Positions 32,274 through 44,736 of a stretch of DNA of 64,000 nucleotides are shown piece by piece; within the stretch, counting starts at the first letter, position 1, and every line of letters starts with the position of its first letter. The notes under the pieces were generated by a model. That model saw only the letters and a list, made by a program, of their open reading frames with translations. It searched no databases and had not been told where the DNA came from. Origin of the DNA: Dreissena polymorpha (lineage: Eukaryota > Mollusca > Bivalvia > Myida > Dreissenidae); contig NC_068364.1 in NCBI RefSeq assembly GCF_020536995.1, positions 48,384,374 to 48,448,373 on the forward strand, in the 5' to 3' direction. The position numbers and the translations under genes were made by a program.

Positions 32274-33646
32274 ATGAATTTTGTTAGTAAGCGAGCCTTT
32301 TGCGATCTTACTTACGAATTACCTGGACGAGTTTAATAAAATATGGTATGAAATAACAAGGAGTGTCAGATCTTTTTATCACATGCTTTTAAATGAGCAA
32401 ATTAAATAATTTTTTACGCAAACATAATGATAAATTTATCCCGAATGTTGTTTACATTTCTTTACGGCATTTGACGTTGCAACGTCATTTCAGCTAAATA
32501 ACAAAATGCGATTGGTCAATCGAACGAAAACTAAGCTAATGAAAACACTAAAAAAGTATATAACACACGTGTCAGATAAAAATATTCGTAATGGTTATAT
32601 TACATGGGAAACAGGGTAAGCATGTGATAAAAAAATATGATGAATCTATTAAGAAAGCTTAATTTATCACTGCTTGTTTTTATTCCTTATTTCAATATCA
32701 GGAAATAAATATTTATGTTATATTGATGTCCACTTTGATTGAATGCCCAAAATGTAAAGCATTAATTTAATATTCTTTTCCTTAATTGATATTATACACG
32801 CCGGGTATGCGGATACTTTGATAACAGATGGCACTTCGATACCAGATAACAACAAAAGCCACGCGCGAGAGTTGAGTTCTTCGGCGTTTTTTGCATTTAT
32901 GTTCTGTTCATTTGGTTTTCAGACACGTAACATTGTTCGGTCGATTAATGGTATAGTACTCCGTATTGCGGAGCAAGAAAGTCGTGAAAAAAAAACAGTG
33001 GATTGTAGAAAAAGAGATAAAATGTCATCGATAATCGTCATGAATTTGATGATCAGTAAATATTTCAACAAACTAAAAATACTTGGAAATAAATCAAGAA
33101 CGTGCCAACTAATCGAAATAAAAGATCAATGTGTCCTTTAATGTTACAACATGTTAAATTTTTGTTGAAAAGCGTAATTGAGAAAATTCAAATGTTTTAA
33201 GTGTCGGATGCCAAATTTTCATGGACACTTCTTTTACCGATCATGTCAAAGACAATGGCACTTCGATTCCAGATAACTCGACACTTTTTACGAGATATAA
33301 CACCCTCTATTTAGTGAATCAGAAATGCAGAATTCGCTGTGGAATACTACTATAGTTAGCAGGCAATAAATAAAAATGTATGTACTGATGTCAATTAATC
33401 AAAGCGCTGTAGGCGCTGAAGGCCTAGGGCTAGGTTTAGTGTGACGTAAAATGCATTTAGTGTGTTTTGTCCGAATTTCTCCCTTTGTCCGAATTTATAC
33501 GAATGGACCCTAGCAGTTGAGTTCAGAAGCTCAGAGACTGTAAGAAAAGACAAAAGTTGTGTACATACTACAGTGTACATAGACGGTGGAGAACAACACG
33601 ATACTGGTTGTGGGAACGATAACCTTTTGTTCAACTCTATTAGTCT
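32274..33646. other. AT-rich stretch without recognised gene
   Basis: A weak direct similarity exists between 32815-32850 and 33250-33285 (GGCACTTCGATACCAGATAA and GGCACTTCGATTCCAGATAA), so part of this may be an old tandem duplication of about 430 bp. The open frames at 32818-33141 and 33395-33709 have no family features. Confidence 0.4.
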
Positions 33647-33748
33647 ATAGGTTATAGGAAAAAGATGTTCAACTTTGTGAAGAAAGCATGAAACTTTGTA
33701 CATAGCCATTTTAAAGTATGCTGAATTTAATAAGATGTGAGGACACGC
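33647..33748 (+). repeat. Left inverted repeat of a ~4.9-kb unit
   Basis: From ATAGGTTATAGG through AGATGTTCAACTTT to GTGAGGACACGC this matches the inverse of 38396-38507, with small gaps and perhaps one quarter of positions changed. Similarity stops sharply inside the unit after GAGGACACGC. Its outer limit is not clear. Confidence 0.65.
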
Positions 33749-33774
33749 GATTGGATAACTCTCTATGCCCTAAA

Positions 33775-34300
33775 ATGAGGCACCAAAAGGGGGCCTATTT
33801 TTCATTTTTTATTTTTGAACAACAGGATAGAAAACATAAACAATACATATTTTTTCATTTACTATTGTTTTTTTTTTATCTAAAAATGTATCAATATTTA
33901 ATATATCAAACATTTTTATACTAAGAACACAGTAAAAAATGAGGCCCCAAAAGGGGAAAAATCTAAAATAATGGTTTACATAGACATTTAATGCTTAAAA
34001 ATGTCCACTTATTGAGCTTACATATAATATTTAACTAAATTGATCTTAATAAATGTCCTACAACTTTTTAAATCCAAAACTAAACAATTCCTGCCCCAAA
34101 ATTAATGAGGCCCCTAATGGGGAATACTTAAGTAATACCTCTCTGGTAATGCAAATAATACAAATAATGTTGAATCACTGGACAAATAAAAAATCTTAAA
34201 ATAATTTATCATTTTTGCATTATTAATATCTCAGAACAAGTATTACATATTTAATACTTAAGGTTAAAGCAATATATGAGGCCCTACATGGGAATATACT
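33775..34300 (+). repeat. Four-copy diverged tandem repeat (~165 bp) with a GGCCCC..GGGG palindrome
   Basis: ATGAGG followed by a short palindrome (such as ATGAGGCCCCAAAAGGGGAA) occurs at 33775, 33939, 34105 and 34276, spaced 164, 166 and 171 bases. Between them AATACTTAAG and TTAATACTT words also recur. The even spacing makes chance unlikely. It lies inside the inverted repeats at 33647 and 38396. Confidence 0.75.
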
Positions 34301-35012
34301 AATAATTGTTTAGTGTTTATCAGCTTCAATACTGAGTATGAGTAAAATGAGAACATGATTAAGCCAAACAATACATAATATTAATTTTTTTTCATAACTA
34401 TTCATAAGCTGCAGTTCATATCAAATGCATGATATAACATATAATAATTATGTTTCAATTTCAAGCAAACTAACTAACAAATGAACTTGATCAAGTCTAA
34501 ACAACTTCAGTGTTGAATATGTTATCTTAAATCGGTTAGGTTCTTGTAATATTTTACATTAGTAATTGCCTCCTAAACAATGATAATTCAATAGTCTGTT
34601 CATGTATGGTTAATGCATAATTATACACAACTAAAATGATCAGTAGATGAAAACTCGGAATGAGGTTTATCATGTATGCCGGTATTATCTAAACATATCA
34701 TGAAATGTATTATAGATAATTCCATTAGTTCTATACAGCAGTAATTTATTTTTACAAATATTGGATAAGAGCTAAAACTCGGTTATTACTACTAAATGAT
34801 ATTGTACTGGTATTCATATCATATAAACCTATTTGCAATAGAGTGTATACTTAAATGTATCTAATACTTTTGGTATATACTCGTATTATGCAAGTATCTA
34901 ATTCTCTTACACAAAGGCCTTCACCATGGCACAACTGTGCACCGAGTAAATTTGCCTTGATGCATTTACATCTACCAGAGCAGGTGTTTTTACAGTTGCA
35001 TTTGATAAGCTC
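34301..35012. other. AT-rich spacer
   Basis: 3' flank of the FEN-like gene. No exon, repeat or RNA gene recognised. Confidence 0.4.
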
Positions 35013-37536
35013 TCAACAACTCAGAAGAGAACTCCAAAATGGGACCCAAGTGTCATTGTTCTTGATCCATCCCCAGTCACTAGGATTAGGCAACTCAGGA
35101 TTCGCAATCATGGCTTGACCGCAAACGTGACCTGCTTGATACACTGCCCTATTAACATGCTGGACAAGTGCGCATCTGGTAGCTGGAATGTTTTCAATCT
35201 GTCTATTTCCTTGAGAAAAGAGATGCTTCCTAGCTTCATTTACAGATGCATGGGATGAGGTTTTGCTGTACAATAAGATTATGTATCCTTCCACAACTTT
35301 GAAATCATCATCTGTCACTGAAAGTAAGGGATTTGACAACCGTTTAAATACTGGAAAAAGATGAGAGAGCGTAATGAATAGCGTGAATGCCGTCTTTTTG
35401 CCAATGCCTGCAAATGCAGAGACGGTATCGCATCCTGACAATGCATGAAGAAATAAAAGACCAAACAAAACATCTTTGCCAAGACGAGTGGCTATCAAAT
35501 GAGCTGGTATGTACCTGAAATGTTTGGCGTGTCCAAATGCTATCCACAGTTCACAATTTTCAAACTGACTGATGGTGTAAATCGTTAGCATTAAGGCATC
35601 TGTGTCAGTTGCATGAAGCCTTACTCGCTTGTAGCCCTGTTTATACCCATCCACAGCATACAAAGTCATACGAGAATCAGCTTCCTTATGGTTGCAAGGC
35701 TGGATATTACTGATATCTGGTTCCACTGGCTCAGTGCTGGTGTTAGCCACTAAAACATTCTCTCTAAAAGTGGTCAGAACCACCTTCCCTGGTGGTGTTT
35801 TCAAAAGACTAATTTGTGTTGCCAGAAAGTCGTAAAGTGTTGTTTTGTTTTCATCAACATTTAAGAATGATTTCTAGTTAGCAGGAATTCGAGTTTACTC
35901 TGATTTTATCACCTGTCCATCGACTGTGTCTAGTATGTACTTTGAGGCTGTCGGGTCTGTATGTATCTCATACTACATCGATCCTGTCGACTGACATTAG
36001 CTGCTTAGATATATAAGGTAATACAAGCTTCAATGCATAATCACTGAACGTTAGAACTCTCTTGTCTGACCTATTGGGATCCAGGGACTGAACAATGGCA
36101 GCACCATCTATTATGCTAACCTCTACAGGAGGACTCATCTCTGTCGATTCCTCTTCTCTTTCTAGACACTTCAGTAGGTCTGCTTTACTACCTAGTCTCA
36201 TCTTGTTATTTTCTGCTATAGATGGGGGCCATGCATGGTTTTCGTGTTCCAAAAAGGTGCCTAAATCATCGTCTCTCACCTGACATTAAATATACATTCT
36301 AGAAAATAATTGAATGTCACTTTTCATACTCTTAACTTTTGATGCCTTTGCCTCTTTCTTTCTGGACCCAGTTTGAAAAAGGGGAAGCGATTTTTTCTTT
36401 ATTGTCTCGTTAAAACCTTTCATATTGTTGCTTAGACGTTCAACAATCAGAGAGTCGTACTGAGAATTTCCAATTGATTCTGCTGTCTTGACTGACATGA
36501 TTACCTCAGGAGACATAACAACTTTTGTGTCAAGTGTATAAAGGTCTGATGTGTCTTCTTCAAAGGGATTTCCCATATCATCTATTGTTTCGACTAGCTG
36601 GCGTACCTTAGTCTGAAACTTTTTTGTTTAGTTTGCTTCTCTTCATGGTGTTTCGTATCATCTGAATTGTCTGTAGTATCACTCGCTTCCATAAGAATGC
36701 GTAATGTTTCTGGTGCAGACACCATCCATCTTCAAAGTGCATCTGGATTTTCGGTTAGTCCAACGAATCCACCGTCACCCTTTACTATAGCATTCTGCCA
36801 CTCATGAATTTGGTCGTTAGCAAGTGCTGAAAATCTGTGTTTAGTTTTATTTGTTACAAAGTGTCCTCTTGTGAACTCTTCGTTGACATCGATACCTCTT
36901 TCTTTAAGTAAAATTAAATCTTGTGAACGGACAGTCAGCCAACGAGCATAACGAACATGGTCCATTGCAAACATCCATGGCACCATCTTACCTAGGCATT
37001 CTTCATAAATCTCGTAATTAGCCTCCCTTTGAGATTTCATAAACTGTAAAAACAGTATATCAATCTCCATTGTTTTATTCCAGTACGCAAATTGAGGGTG
37101 GACATTATCCATCATATCTGACCACTGCTAACTTTTCAGCACTATCTGTGACTCTTTCGGTATACTCTTTATAAGCTTTACACTTCAATATATAAAGATC
37201 AGCTACCATCACTTGGTGGGCCCACTGACCACGTGAAGTACTAGCACCATTCTGTATGCCGTCAGCTCTACCAGCCGTGGCTACTCCAGCTGTGGTAATT
37301 GCTGTAATCCAACCACTATCATATAACCAGTCAACAAGGACATTAAAAAATGCCATCTCGATGTGAAGTCCACCCATCATTATAAAATACTTTCTCTCAC
37401 CGTATTCCTCTGGCAATAACCAATGGATCTGTTTTGCAATAGCATACAGTGGCTGATCTAGAGTTGAGACAGGGGTCTGAAAAGGATTTTTGTATTGCAT
37501 CGCCTGTTTTATAACATCCATGCCATGCTTAATCAT
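35013..37536 (-). pseudogene. Decayed gene of an invertebrate-expanded family with a FEN/XPG-like nuclease C-terminus
   Basis: Blocks in one order on the minus strand match a protein family I remember as highly repeated in coral, mollusc and fish genomes. N-terminal blocks: LDQPLYAIAKQIHWLLPEEYG, GGLHIEMAFFNVLVDWLYDSG, FAMDHVRYARWLTVRSQDL, GHFVTNKTKHRFSALANDQIH and KGDGGFVGLTENPDAL. Middle: VVMSPEVIMSVKTAESIG. C-terminal: NHKEADSRMTLYA, TDTDALMLTIYT, and SGCDTVSAFAGIGKKTAF. The last resembles the GCDY...GIG helix-hairpin region of FEN1/XPG nucleases, and the Asp-rich stretch before it fits a PIN/FEN active site. It has about five breaks, so it is not expected to be translated whole. Function and mobility of the family are not established as far as I know. 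Confidence 0.65.
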
Positions 37537-38395
37537 AGCAAATGACCATGAAATTTCCTTGAAAGAAAAGTTTGGGTTACAATCATGACAATACTAAATA
37601 TACATGTATATAGCAGCTTATCATTTTATTATTATAAATTGGCAAGAATTCTATAAAGTTTATGTGGCATACTATTTATGCTATCTAAACTTGTTTATAT
37701 GAACATTAATAGATGTACATTGAAAAAGTAAGGAATATTCAATTGTTTACTTCTTAATAATTTGATATATTTTTTATATTTGTATATAACATAATTATAA
37801 TTATGCTTTGAGATCATTACATACTCTTCGCATATATACATGTATATATTCTTTCCATTACATAGTTTAATTAACATTAATTAATATGTTGTTTAATTCA
37901 ATAATAAACTATGTACATGTTCTGTTCTTTATATTTTAATCCATCATTCAAATACAAGCACGATGCTCTTTATTAAAATGTGCTTTAGTTAATTAATATT
38001 ATCTCTTTGATACCTATTAGCCCGACAAGATAAGGTTTAATATAATGATTTACCTATATATTTGAAATGAAGGTAAATACTATATGATACGGGTATGAAA
38101 TATATTTACTTCTAATGTTATACAAGTTATTATATGTACTAAAGGTAATGTACTTATAATCTCCACTTTCAAGTACGAATTTGGAGGATTATCATGTAAT
38201 GCATCAATGAATACCCATACAATTTCAACAGTTCAAGCACCTCTCATTCATAATATTTGCATTATTTTAACTTTTAAATCATTTTTACACAATAATTGTG
38301 ACATATAGCAATTTAAGAAAAATCTCTACCTCAGAAAAGCCGTTGTTACCTCCCATTTTGAAATTGGTTTAAAAGTAGGTTCTCGGACAGATAGA
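37537..38395. other. AT-rich spacer upstream of the FEN-like gene
   Basis: Presumed 5' flank of the decayed gene and inner flank of the right inverted repeat. No recognised motif or exon. Confidence 0.4.
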
Positions 38396-38507
38396 GCGTG
38401 TCCTCACGTCTTATTTTATTAAGGGTATATTAAATAAGCTTCATACAAATTTTGGTGCTTTCTTCAGAAAGTTGAACATCTTTGGTATTTTATGTGCCAT
38501 AACCTAT
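38396..38507 (-). repeat. Right inverted repeat of the ~4.9-kb unit
   Basis: From GCGTGTCCTCACGTCTTATT through GAAAGTTGAACATCTTTGG to CCATAACCTAT, this is the inverse of 33647-33748. It bounds the FEN-like gene on its 5' side. Confidence 0.65.
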
Positions 38508-38716
38508 TCACTATATAGATCTGGTAGAGGTTCGTCTACATAGGCGGTGAAGATATATAACAACAACAACATGGTCGCAAAAAAACTGCTATTGTTGGCG
38601 TCAAATAAATCACTATTAATAGACTAAAATAGCTTGCTATTACATAATTAACAGATCAGGAAAACACTCATACTTCCTTTGTAATTTGTATACAAAAGAA
38701 AATCCACTTAAGCCCA

Positions 38717-39497
38717 AGTCTCACTTTTGCCGGTAGAGCCCCGGTCCATACCGGTTTGCTAATGCCGGTCGACCAGCGAGGACCGGAATGATTCGTAGTA
38801 ATTTTTTAACGCAGCCACACTATTTCCCGGTACCGCCCCGGTTGAAGCCGGTCAACAGCCCGGCAGTGTCCCGGTCAACCCGGACTGGCTACGGTTTAAC
38901 CCGGTGAAGCCCCAACAGAGCCCCGGTTGTCGCCGGTAGTGCCCCGGTGAAAGCCGGCAGCGTTTCGGCATAGCTCCGGTTGTCGCCGGTAGTGCCCCGT
39001 TTGAGCCCCGGTGAAAGCCGGCAGCGTCGCGACAGAGCTCCGGCATAGCGTAACACTGCCGGCATTCACCGTGTCTATACCGGTATCAGATCCCGGCAGA
39101 GCTACGGCAACGCCCCGGTTTCACCCCGGTCGTCGCCGGTAATGCCCCGGCGGAGCCCCGGTGAATGCCGGTGGTGTTCCGGCAGAGCGCTGGTTTTCTT
39201 ATATACCGTAGCTATACCGGGGCACTAACAACATTCACCTACGGTGCCGTCCCGGTTGTTCACGATGCCGTCCCGGTTGTTCCCAGTGCCGCGCCGGTCG
39301 TTGCTGATCCTTCCCGGTGACTCTTAGTTCATCCCGGAGGTATTAAACATTTTAATACTTTCTCGGTGGAGCCCCGGTTTTCCCCGGTTCATTCCGGTCG
39401 TCCCCGATGGAGTCCCGGTAAATCCCGGTAGAGCCCCGGTTCATCCAGGTAGATCCCTGATCACGCACCGGGGCTTCGACGGCATCATAGTGAGACT
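38717..39497. mobile_element. CCGG-dense TIR element (781 bp)
   Basis: AGTCTCACT at the left end is inverted at 39489-39497, and the next bases (GCCGGTAGAGCCCCGGT against its partner near 39460-39485) also mirror. The interior is packed with CCCCGGT, GCCGGTAG and CCCGGTT words at irregular spacing, in a locus that is otherwise AT-rich. No convincing protein; the frame at 38852-39046 is a by-product. Non-autonomous element or internally amplified MITE. Confidence 0.65.
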
Positions 39498-40381
39498 GGC
39501 CCTTTACCCTGATAAAGAACGGTATACAGATTGTGTACGTTGTCCCACTTAGAGCTTTTCGCGCTTGATTTGCGCGCTCGATCTGCGCAGTGAAATATCA
39601 TATCCGGTAACTTCGTATATTTCCGAGAATGATGAATATTTGTTGTTGTTTTTTCATTTTCTTTTTGCTTAAATGTCTCGTTAACGCAAAATGAAATACC
39701 AATATCTTAAAAAATGTTTATAAATTCCAAATGTAATGTCTTCAAAAACGTACCAGAAAAAAATTATTCTTACTGTCTCCTTGACATTTGTATCTTTTCG
39801 GCCTAGACCGTCAAGTTAGGAACTTATTCTCATATGAATATACAAACAATAATAAAAACTGTCGTAGCCAATGCTTAGCAATTTTGCTTCAATAATATTT
39901 TTTACACGTTTTATGACACTGTCATTTTATATAGTGATGTTCTGTATTTACAAGGCGGGTTATTGAGATATGCGAAGAACTTCTTTGGTTTCGCATGAAT
40001 TACCGCCTAGTGGTAAATCGGACTTTTGGGAATTCATTCATTCGTGTGTTTTTGCAGCCAGCCAATTCTGGCTGACTCAGAAATTTGTATCATTGCTATG
40101 GCCTTAGGGCTACGCCCCAGGCCATTAACGAATTACCGAAACATGTTCTTATCCATTGGAATATGATAATAAAAGGAAAAGGGAAGTGTAAAGCTCAATA
40201 TAAAGGGAGTTTTCCAATCGCTTTTAAATTTTGTGGCTACGCATTAGTATCGTCTTCATGATGCGATTCTAATGAGCACCAATGACAAAGGATTTTATGA
40301 GGTGTATTGCTCGCTTTAAGACCCATTGCTCCCTTTATCTAAGGTTCTGCTATAAGTTCAATTGAACACAGTCGTGTTGAT
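39498..40381. other. Stretch without recognised feature
   Basis: No exon or recurring repeat. GGCCTTAGGGC...GCCCCAGGCC near 40095-40120 is a small imperfect palindrome. Confidence 0.4.
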
Positions 40382-40699
40382 CGGTCCGTGTACATACCGT
40401 CTTTTCGTTTTTCGTTTTCCATTCGACAACACGAAACACGAAATTAGACGCATATTAGTTCATATTCCGATTTTCTTATAACCGAAACAAATACAAAAAA
40501 CAAAGAACAAATCGACTCTTTTATAGCGTTTTTCGTTTTACTAATTACAAAACTAAACACGAAACGTGTATGTCTATTCCTATTTCGTTTCAATTTAAAT
40601 ATATTAAAAAAATCAATATTTGAAAATTGAAACAAAGCGCCTGCTCTCATTTATCGTTCTTGATTTGATAAAACGATACACGGAAAACGGAAAACGAGG
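40382..40699 (-). mobile_element. TTTCG-rich foldback element, copy 1
   Basis: TCGTTTTTCGTTTTCC near the left end is mirrored by GGAAAACGGAAAACGA near the right end. The body has many TTTCG/CGAAA words. An inverted relative lies at 42830-43141: CGTGTACATACCGTCTTTTC here matches its partner GAAAAGACGGTATATACACG there. Confidence 0.65.
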
Positions 40700-42829
40700 G
40701 GCGCTGCGCAGCTATATTTGGATGATAACTCATGATTAATCTTAGTGTGCAGTTTCCTCCCTTTGAAACTATTATTTTGAATAATAAAATGTTCACTATT
40801 ACATGTATTATAGAGGAAGAATAGACGAGTCTTGGCACAGCTCTTTTTGGCTAGTCTAATGGAATAATGAATAGATCAACAGTAAATTTATATACCAATA
40901 TACATGCCTGCTTTTGTTTCAAGTCATTGGATTTGATTTAATGTATAACATTCATTACAATAATCATTGCACAATACAGTATCTTTGTTCGGCGTAGCCT
41001 TTCTCTTCAAGTAATAAACAAAAATCGAATTATTTACTACACTGTATTCATATCTGTTTAAGAAATGAAATAAAAAATCCACATTATTGCTAAACATATA
41101 CACATGTACATTAGTATACTAAATCAATTAGTATGGTGAATTATTCCTATGAGCATGCACGGCCTCATAAAGCCCTGTCATGGCACGTCGTGTGCCGTTC
41201 TGGCTCATACACTTCGTGTAACTGGCTGGCGGTGGGCTCTCGTACCAGGTGTCCATGCAGTTCTTGCATCCAACTAGTGATTTGCAACAAGTTGCAAATG
41301 TATGCTGCGACACTGGTCCTGAATGTATTCATTTATGTTGTTATAAAGCTATCCGTTCACGCACTGAGTACTTTTTATCTTTTATCAGCATGATTATATT
41401 TGGTGCTCCCTTTATAGAATAAAGAAAATTTGCTTATAACAATTATAAAATTATTTGAAACTCTTTGCGAGAACACATCATTCAAATAATAAAAATCAAC
41501 GCTAAGTATAGTACATTATGTCAATGGATTTTATTTTATAAGTTACAACTCTGACGTTGTTACAAATTTTGTTATTTATTTTTAATAACGTTTTTGTTTG
41601 GTGTACAGATTTTGTCCAATCTTTGAAGGACTGTTAAAATGAACTGGATGTGTATAAAACGAATAAAATAATACACTTTTCGACTAATAAATGTACTTTA
41701 ACAAATCATGCAAGCGAACGCTTGATGGCGCGCTCCTCATATATATCATTGACTCGGCAAATCATACACGTATTGTTACAAATGTAAACACATTTCTATA
41801 CTGGCATTCGAGTTTCATTTTAGGAGACAACCAAGGTCTTAAACGGAACATTTCAACGAGTGCAAGACGATTCTATAGGCGTGACGCATGATATTCGCCT
41901 TCTTTAAGTAACGTAACGTTCAAAGGAAAAACTATTAAGCGGCGTTATTATATCATTGGAATGTATATATCTTGTTAGCATTAACTATATCTTTGGCGCT
42001 CTTTCAGGAACATTAAATATGTTGTTTAATAAGTTATTAAATTGGCACATTTATTAATTATATTTAAGTTAATTTCATTTTTTCAAGTGCAAAGCGGTTT
42101 CATATAAGGTGTTTGGTTATTACTCTTGTTTTAGAGCTAAAATCACTAGACATATCACAATGCAGTTGTTAAATGCAACATGTAATTGTTATTAATCGAA
42201 CGAATTGGAAATTATATATTAGACACCTTGCACTTTACCGTTCCATAAGATTAAAACATTTTTTTATTTATTCTATTATGCAAGGTGACGTTAAAAGTAA
42301 AACATAGGAACATTTTAGCAGCCGCCGCCGATTATTGTGTCCTTCAATTGTCATGCGGGTCTAACGGGTAATACAAATAAGAATACGGGACTCAGGGGAC
42401 GGGGTATTGCAGCTCTTAAAATGTAAGGAACTACCCAATGATTATAGGATTAAAACGAATTTGTTTTTTTTGTTAAATAAGTACTGAATTTACATAGCAT
42501 AGGGGCAAAAAACAAGAAGTGTCATAAGAGGCTAATTATAGCCCTATCTAATCGGCTGGATCGGCATGAAATACCGGTACGTTGGAAAACCGTTCGATGT
42601 CAAGATTATGATCATTTCAAATTGGAAAAATACAATACATGGAAAAACAACTGAAAATATCCACGTCTCTGTCCCTAACGGGCGTGTCTTTACCTCCACG
42701 AAAAAAGTACGTAGGAAGTCATGCTGATGGAAATAAGTGATTAAGTCTTATGTAAGGGAGAAAAATACGCGCAAAAAGCCACTAAAGAGTTACCTCCACA
42801 AGACAGCAGCACATCCCGCAAACGCCACT
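40700..42829. other. Stretch without recognised gene between two inverted elements
   Basis: No coding signal with family features. Small open frames (41128-41393 on both strands) mirror each other. If the two TTTCG elements are read as one unit, this would be its interior, but I see nothing in it to support that. Confidence 0.4.
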
Positions 42830-43141
42830 CGTTTTTCGTTTTTCGTATACCGTTTTTTCAAACCAAGAACGGTAAACGAGATCAAAAAATCCGTTCCAAT
42901 TTTCAAACATTTATTTTTGTCATATGAATTGAAACAAAATATGAACAGGGAAATCAATTTCGTTTTTTGTTTTATAATAAGTACAACGAAAAACGATATA
43001 AAAAAGTTAATTTCGTTTTCGTATTTTGTTAAAGTTTCGGTTATGAGAAAATCGGAATATGAACTTATATGCGTTGATTTTCGTGTTTCGTTGTTTCGAA
43101 TGTTAAATGAAAAAGGAAAAGACGGTATATACACGGACCTT
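42830..43141 (+). mobile_element. TTTCG-rich foldback element, copy 2 (inverted to copy 1)
   Basis: Starts CGTTTTTCGTTTTTCGTATACC and shares GAACTTATATGCGTTGATTT and CGTGTTTCG with the inverse of copy 1. Low-complexity frames run through it on both strands and should not be taken as genes. Confidence 0.65.
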
Positions 43142-43173
43142 GATCCACATGATCCGTTGTATTTTCAATTCCC

Positions 43174-43690
43174 TTAAAGGGATCTTTTCACGCTTTGGTA
43201 AATTGACAAAATTGAAAAAAGTTGTTTCAGATTCGTAATTTTTCGTTTTAGTTATGATATTTGTAAGGAAACAGTAATACTGAACATTAACCATGCTCTA
43301 ATATAGCCATTATATGCATCTTTTGACGATTTTAAAACCTAAAAATTATAAAGCGTTGCAACGCGAAACGATTGAATAATTTGGAGAGTTCTGTTTTTGT
43401 CGTTAAATTTTGTGAAACTACGAAGATTGCTTATATAAGGTATAAAATACGTCAAAAATGTGTACTCGGCGGAATAGCTCAGTAGGCTAGAGCGTTTTTA
43501 CTTCAGGACTCTGGCAGGACTCCAGGGGTCACTGGTTCGAAACCTGCTCCGGGCAATGTTCTTTTCCTTTTTTTAATCTTTTTCTTGATTTTTTACTGGA
43601 GCTTTTACGATCCAATGTTTACATTTATCAATATAAAGCATTTAATGAATAAGTTAAAAAAATGCCAAAATCTGTGAAAAGGCCCCTTTA
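43174..43690 (+). mobile_element. TIR element with a tRNA-like core, copy A
   Basis: The ends are TTAAAGGGATCTTTTCACG and, inverted, CTGTGAAAAGGCCCCTTTAA. Inside at about 43470-43555 is a tRNA-like block with an A-box-like TAGCTCAGTAGGCTAGAGCG and a B-box GGTTCGAAACC. Upstream of it, TTTGGAGAGTTCTG and CGAAACGATTGAATAATTTG are shared with copy B. The tRNA-like block lacks a proper paired acceptor stem, so it is a SINE-like core, not a tRNA gene. Confidence 0.7.
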
Positions 43691-44377
43691 ATCTCAATTA
43701 ACCACTTAAAAACAAGTTTATTTTTAAGACAATTATTTTCGGTCGTCACTTGAAATATATTACTTCAGAAATAAGCATTTGAATCTTATTTAAAATTTGC
43801 ACTTATAATATTAATTATATACATTAATAGTTATAAGATTTTTGAAAACGAACAACGCAATTTGGTTATATTTTACATGCGTATGTAATACGTTATGCAT
43901 AGATTCCCAATGTGTCGGGCTTTACAACGCAACTTGATTCGTACTTCAAAATGGTAAGAATAGCCATAATATACATAAATGCATTTCAGGTAGAAGATAA
44001 AACTCGGTTATCAGAGTGCCCAATTTGATTAAAGTCTCTGTTATCCGAAGTGGCCTATATCGGGAATCAAATTATCCGCAACTTCATGAATACTACCTAT
44101 TAAAACATGCTCTATCTTTGTTTATATTACATTGAATACTATCAAAATTTCAGTATTTGAAGCACAGTGATTACTCTACATGCTGGAATATCAAACAATT
44201 TCTTGCAATATTTCTAAGTAGATTTATTGTGTTGAAATGTTTACGGTTCATCCAGTGTATGCTGTTTTCCAACCGAATTTTCATTTATTTTTATTTTTTT
44301 TTTGGGGGGGGGGAATCTACCATTCTTCCGTGATGTTTTTCTTTGCAATAGAAAAGGATACATTTATTAACTCGACC

Positions 44378-44736
44378 ATGCGCCTTAATATGCATTTTTT
44401 GTCAATTTAAAAACCTGAAAATTATAGAGCAGTTCACTCGAAACGATTAAATAATTTGGAGAGTTCTGTTGGTATCGTTGTATTTCGTTACATAACGATT
44501 ATTACTTATATAAAGTATCAAATGAACAACTCAATGTGCGCACTGATGGTCGAGTGGTGTGAGAGACTGTAACTCTAAGGGCCAGTGGTTCGAGCCCAGT
44601 TGAGGACTCCTTATTTTCTTTATTTAATGTTATTATTGTTTTATATTTTAGCTCAAGTGTTTATATTTATCAATTTCAAGTATTTAATTACAAACTGCAA
44701 CACAAGCCAAAATCTGTGAAAAGGGTCCTTTAAATA
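44378..44736 (+). mobile_element. TIR element with a tRNA-like core, copy B (left end lost)
   Basis: Shares AATAATTTGGAGAGTTCTG and the right end CTGTGAAAAGGGTCCTTTAA with copy A. The core at about 44537-44608 has GATGGTCGAGTGGTGTGAGA and GGTTCGAGCCC, resembling a Leu/Ser-type tRNA head but different in detail from copies A and C. Confidence 0.65.

Noticed and set aside
38852-39046. 64-codon frame in the CCGG-rich element
   Set aside because: Driven by GC-rich repeats; residue pattern is a translation of CCGGT words.
42737-43177. 146-codon frame rich in Lys, Phe and Val
   Set aside because: It runs through a TTTCG-rich foldback element whose inverted copy lies 2 kb away; low complexity explains the frame.
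43470-43556. Functional tRNA gene
   Set aside because: A- and B-box words are present but the acceptor stem does not pair properly and the block is part of a repeated TIR element with two relatives nearby.
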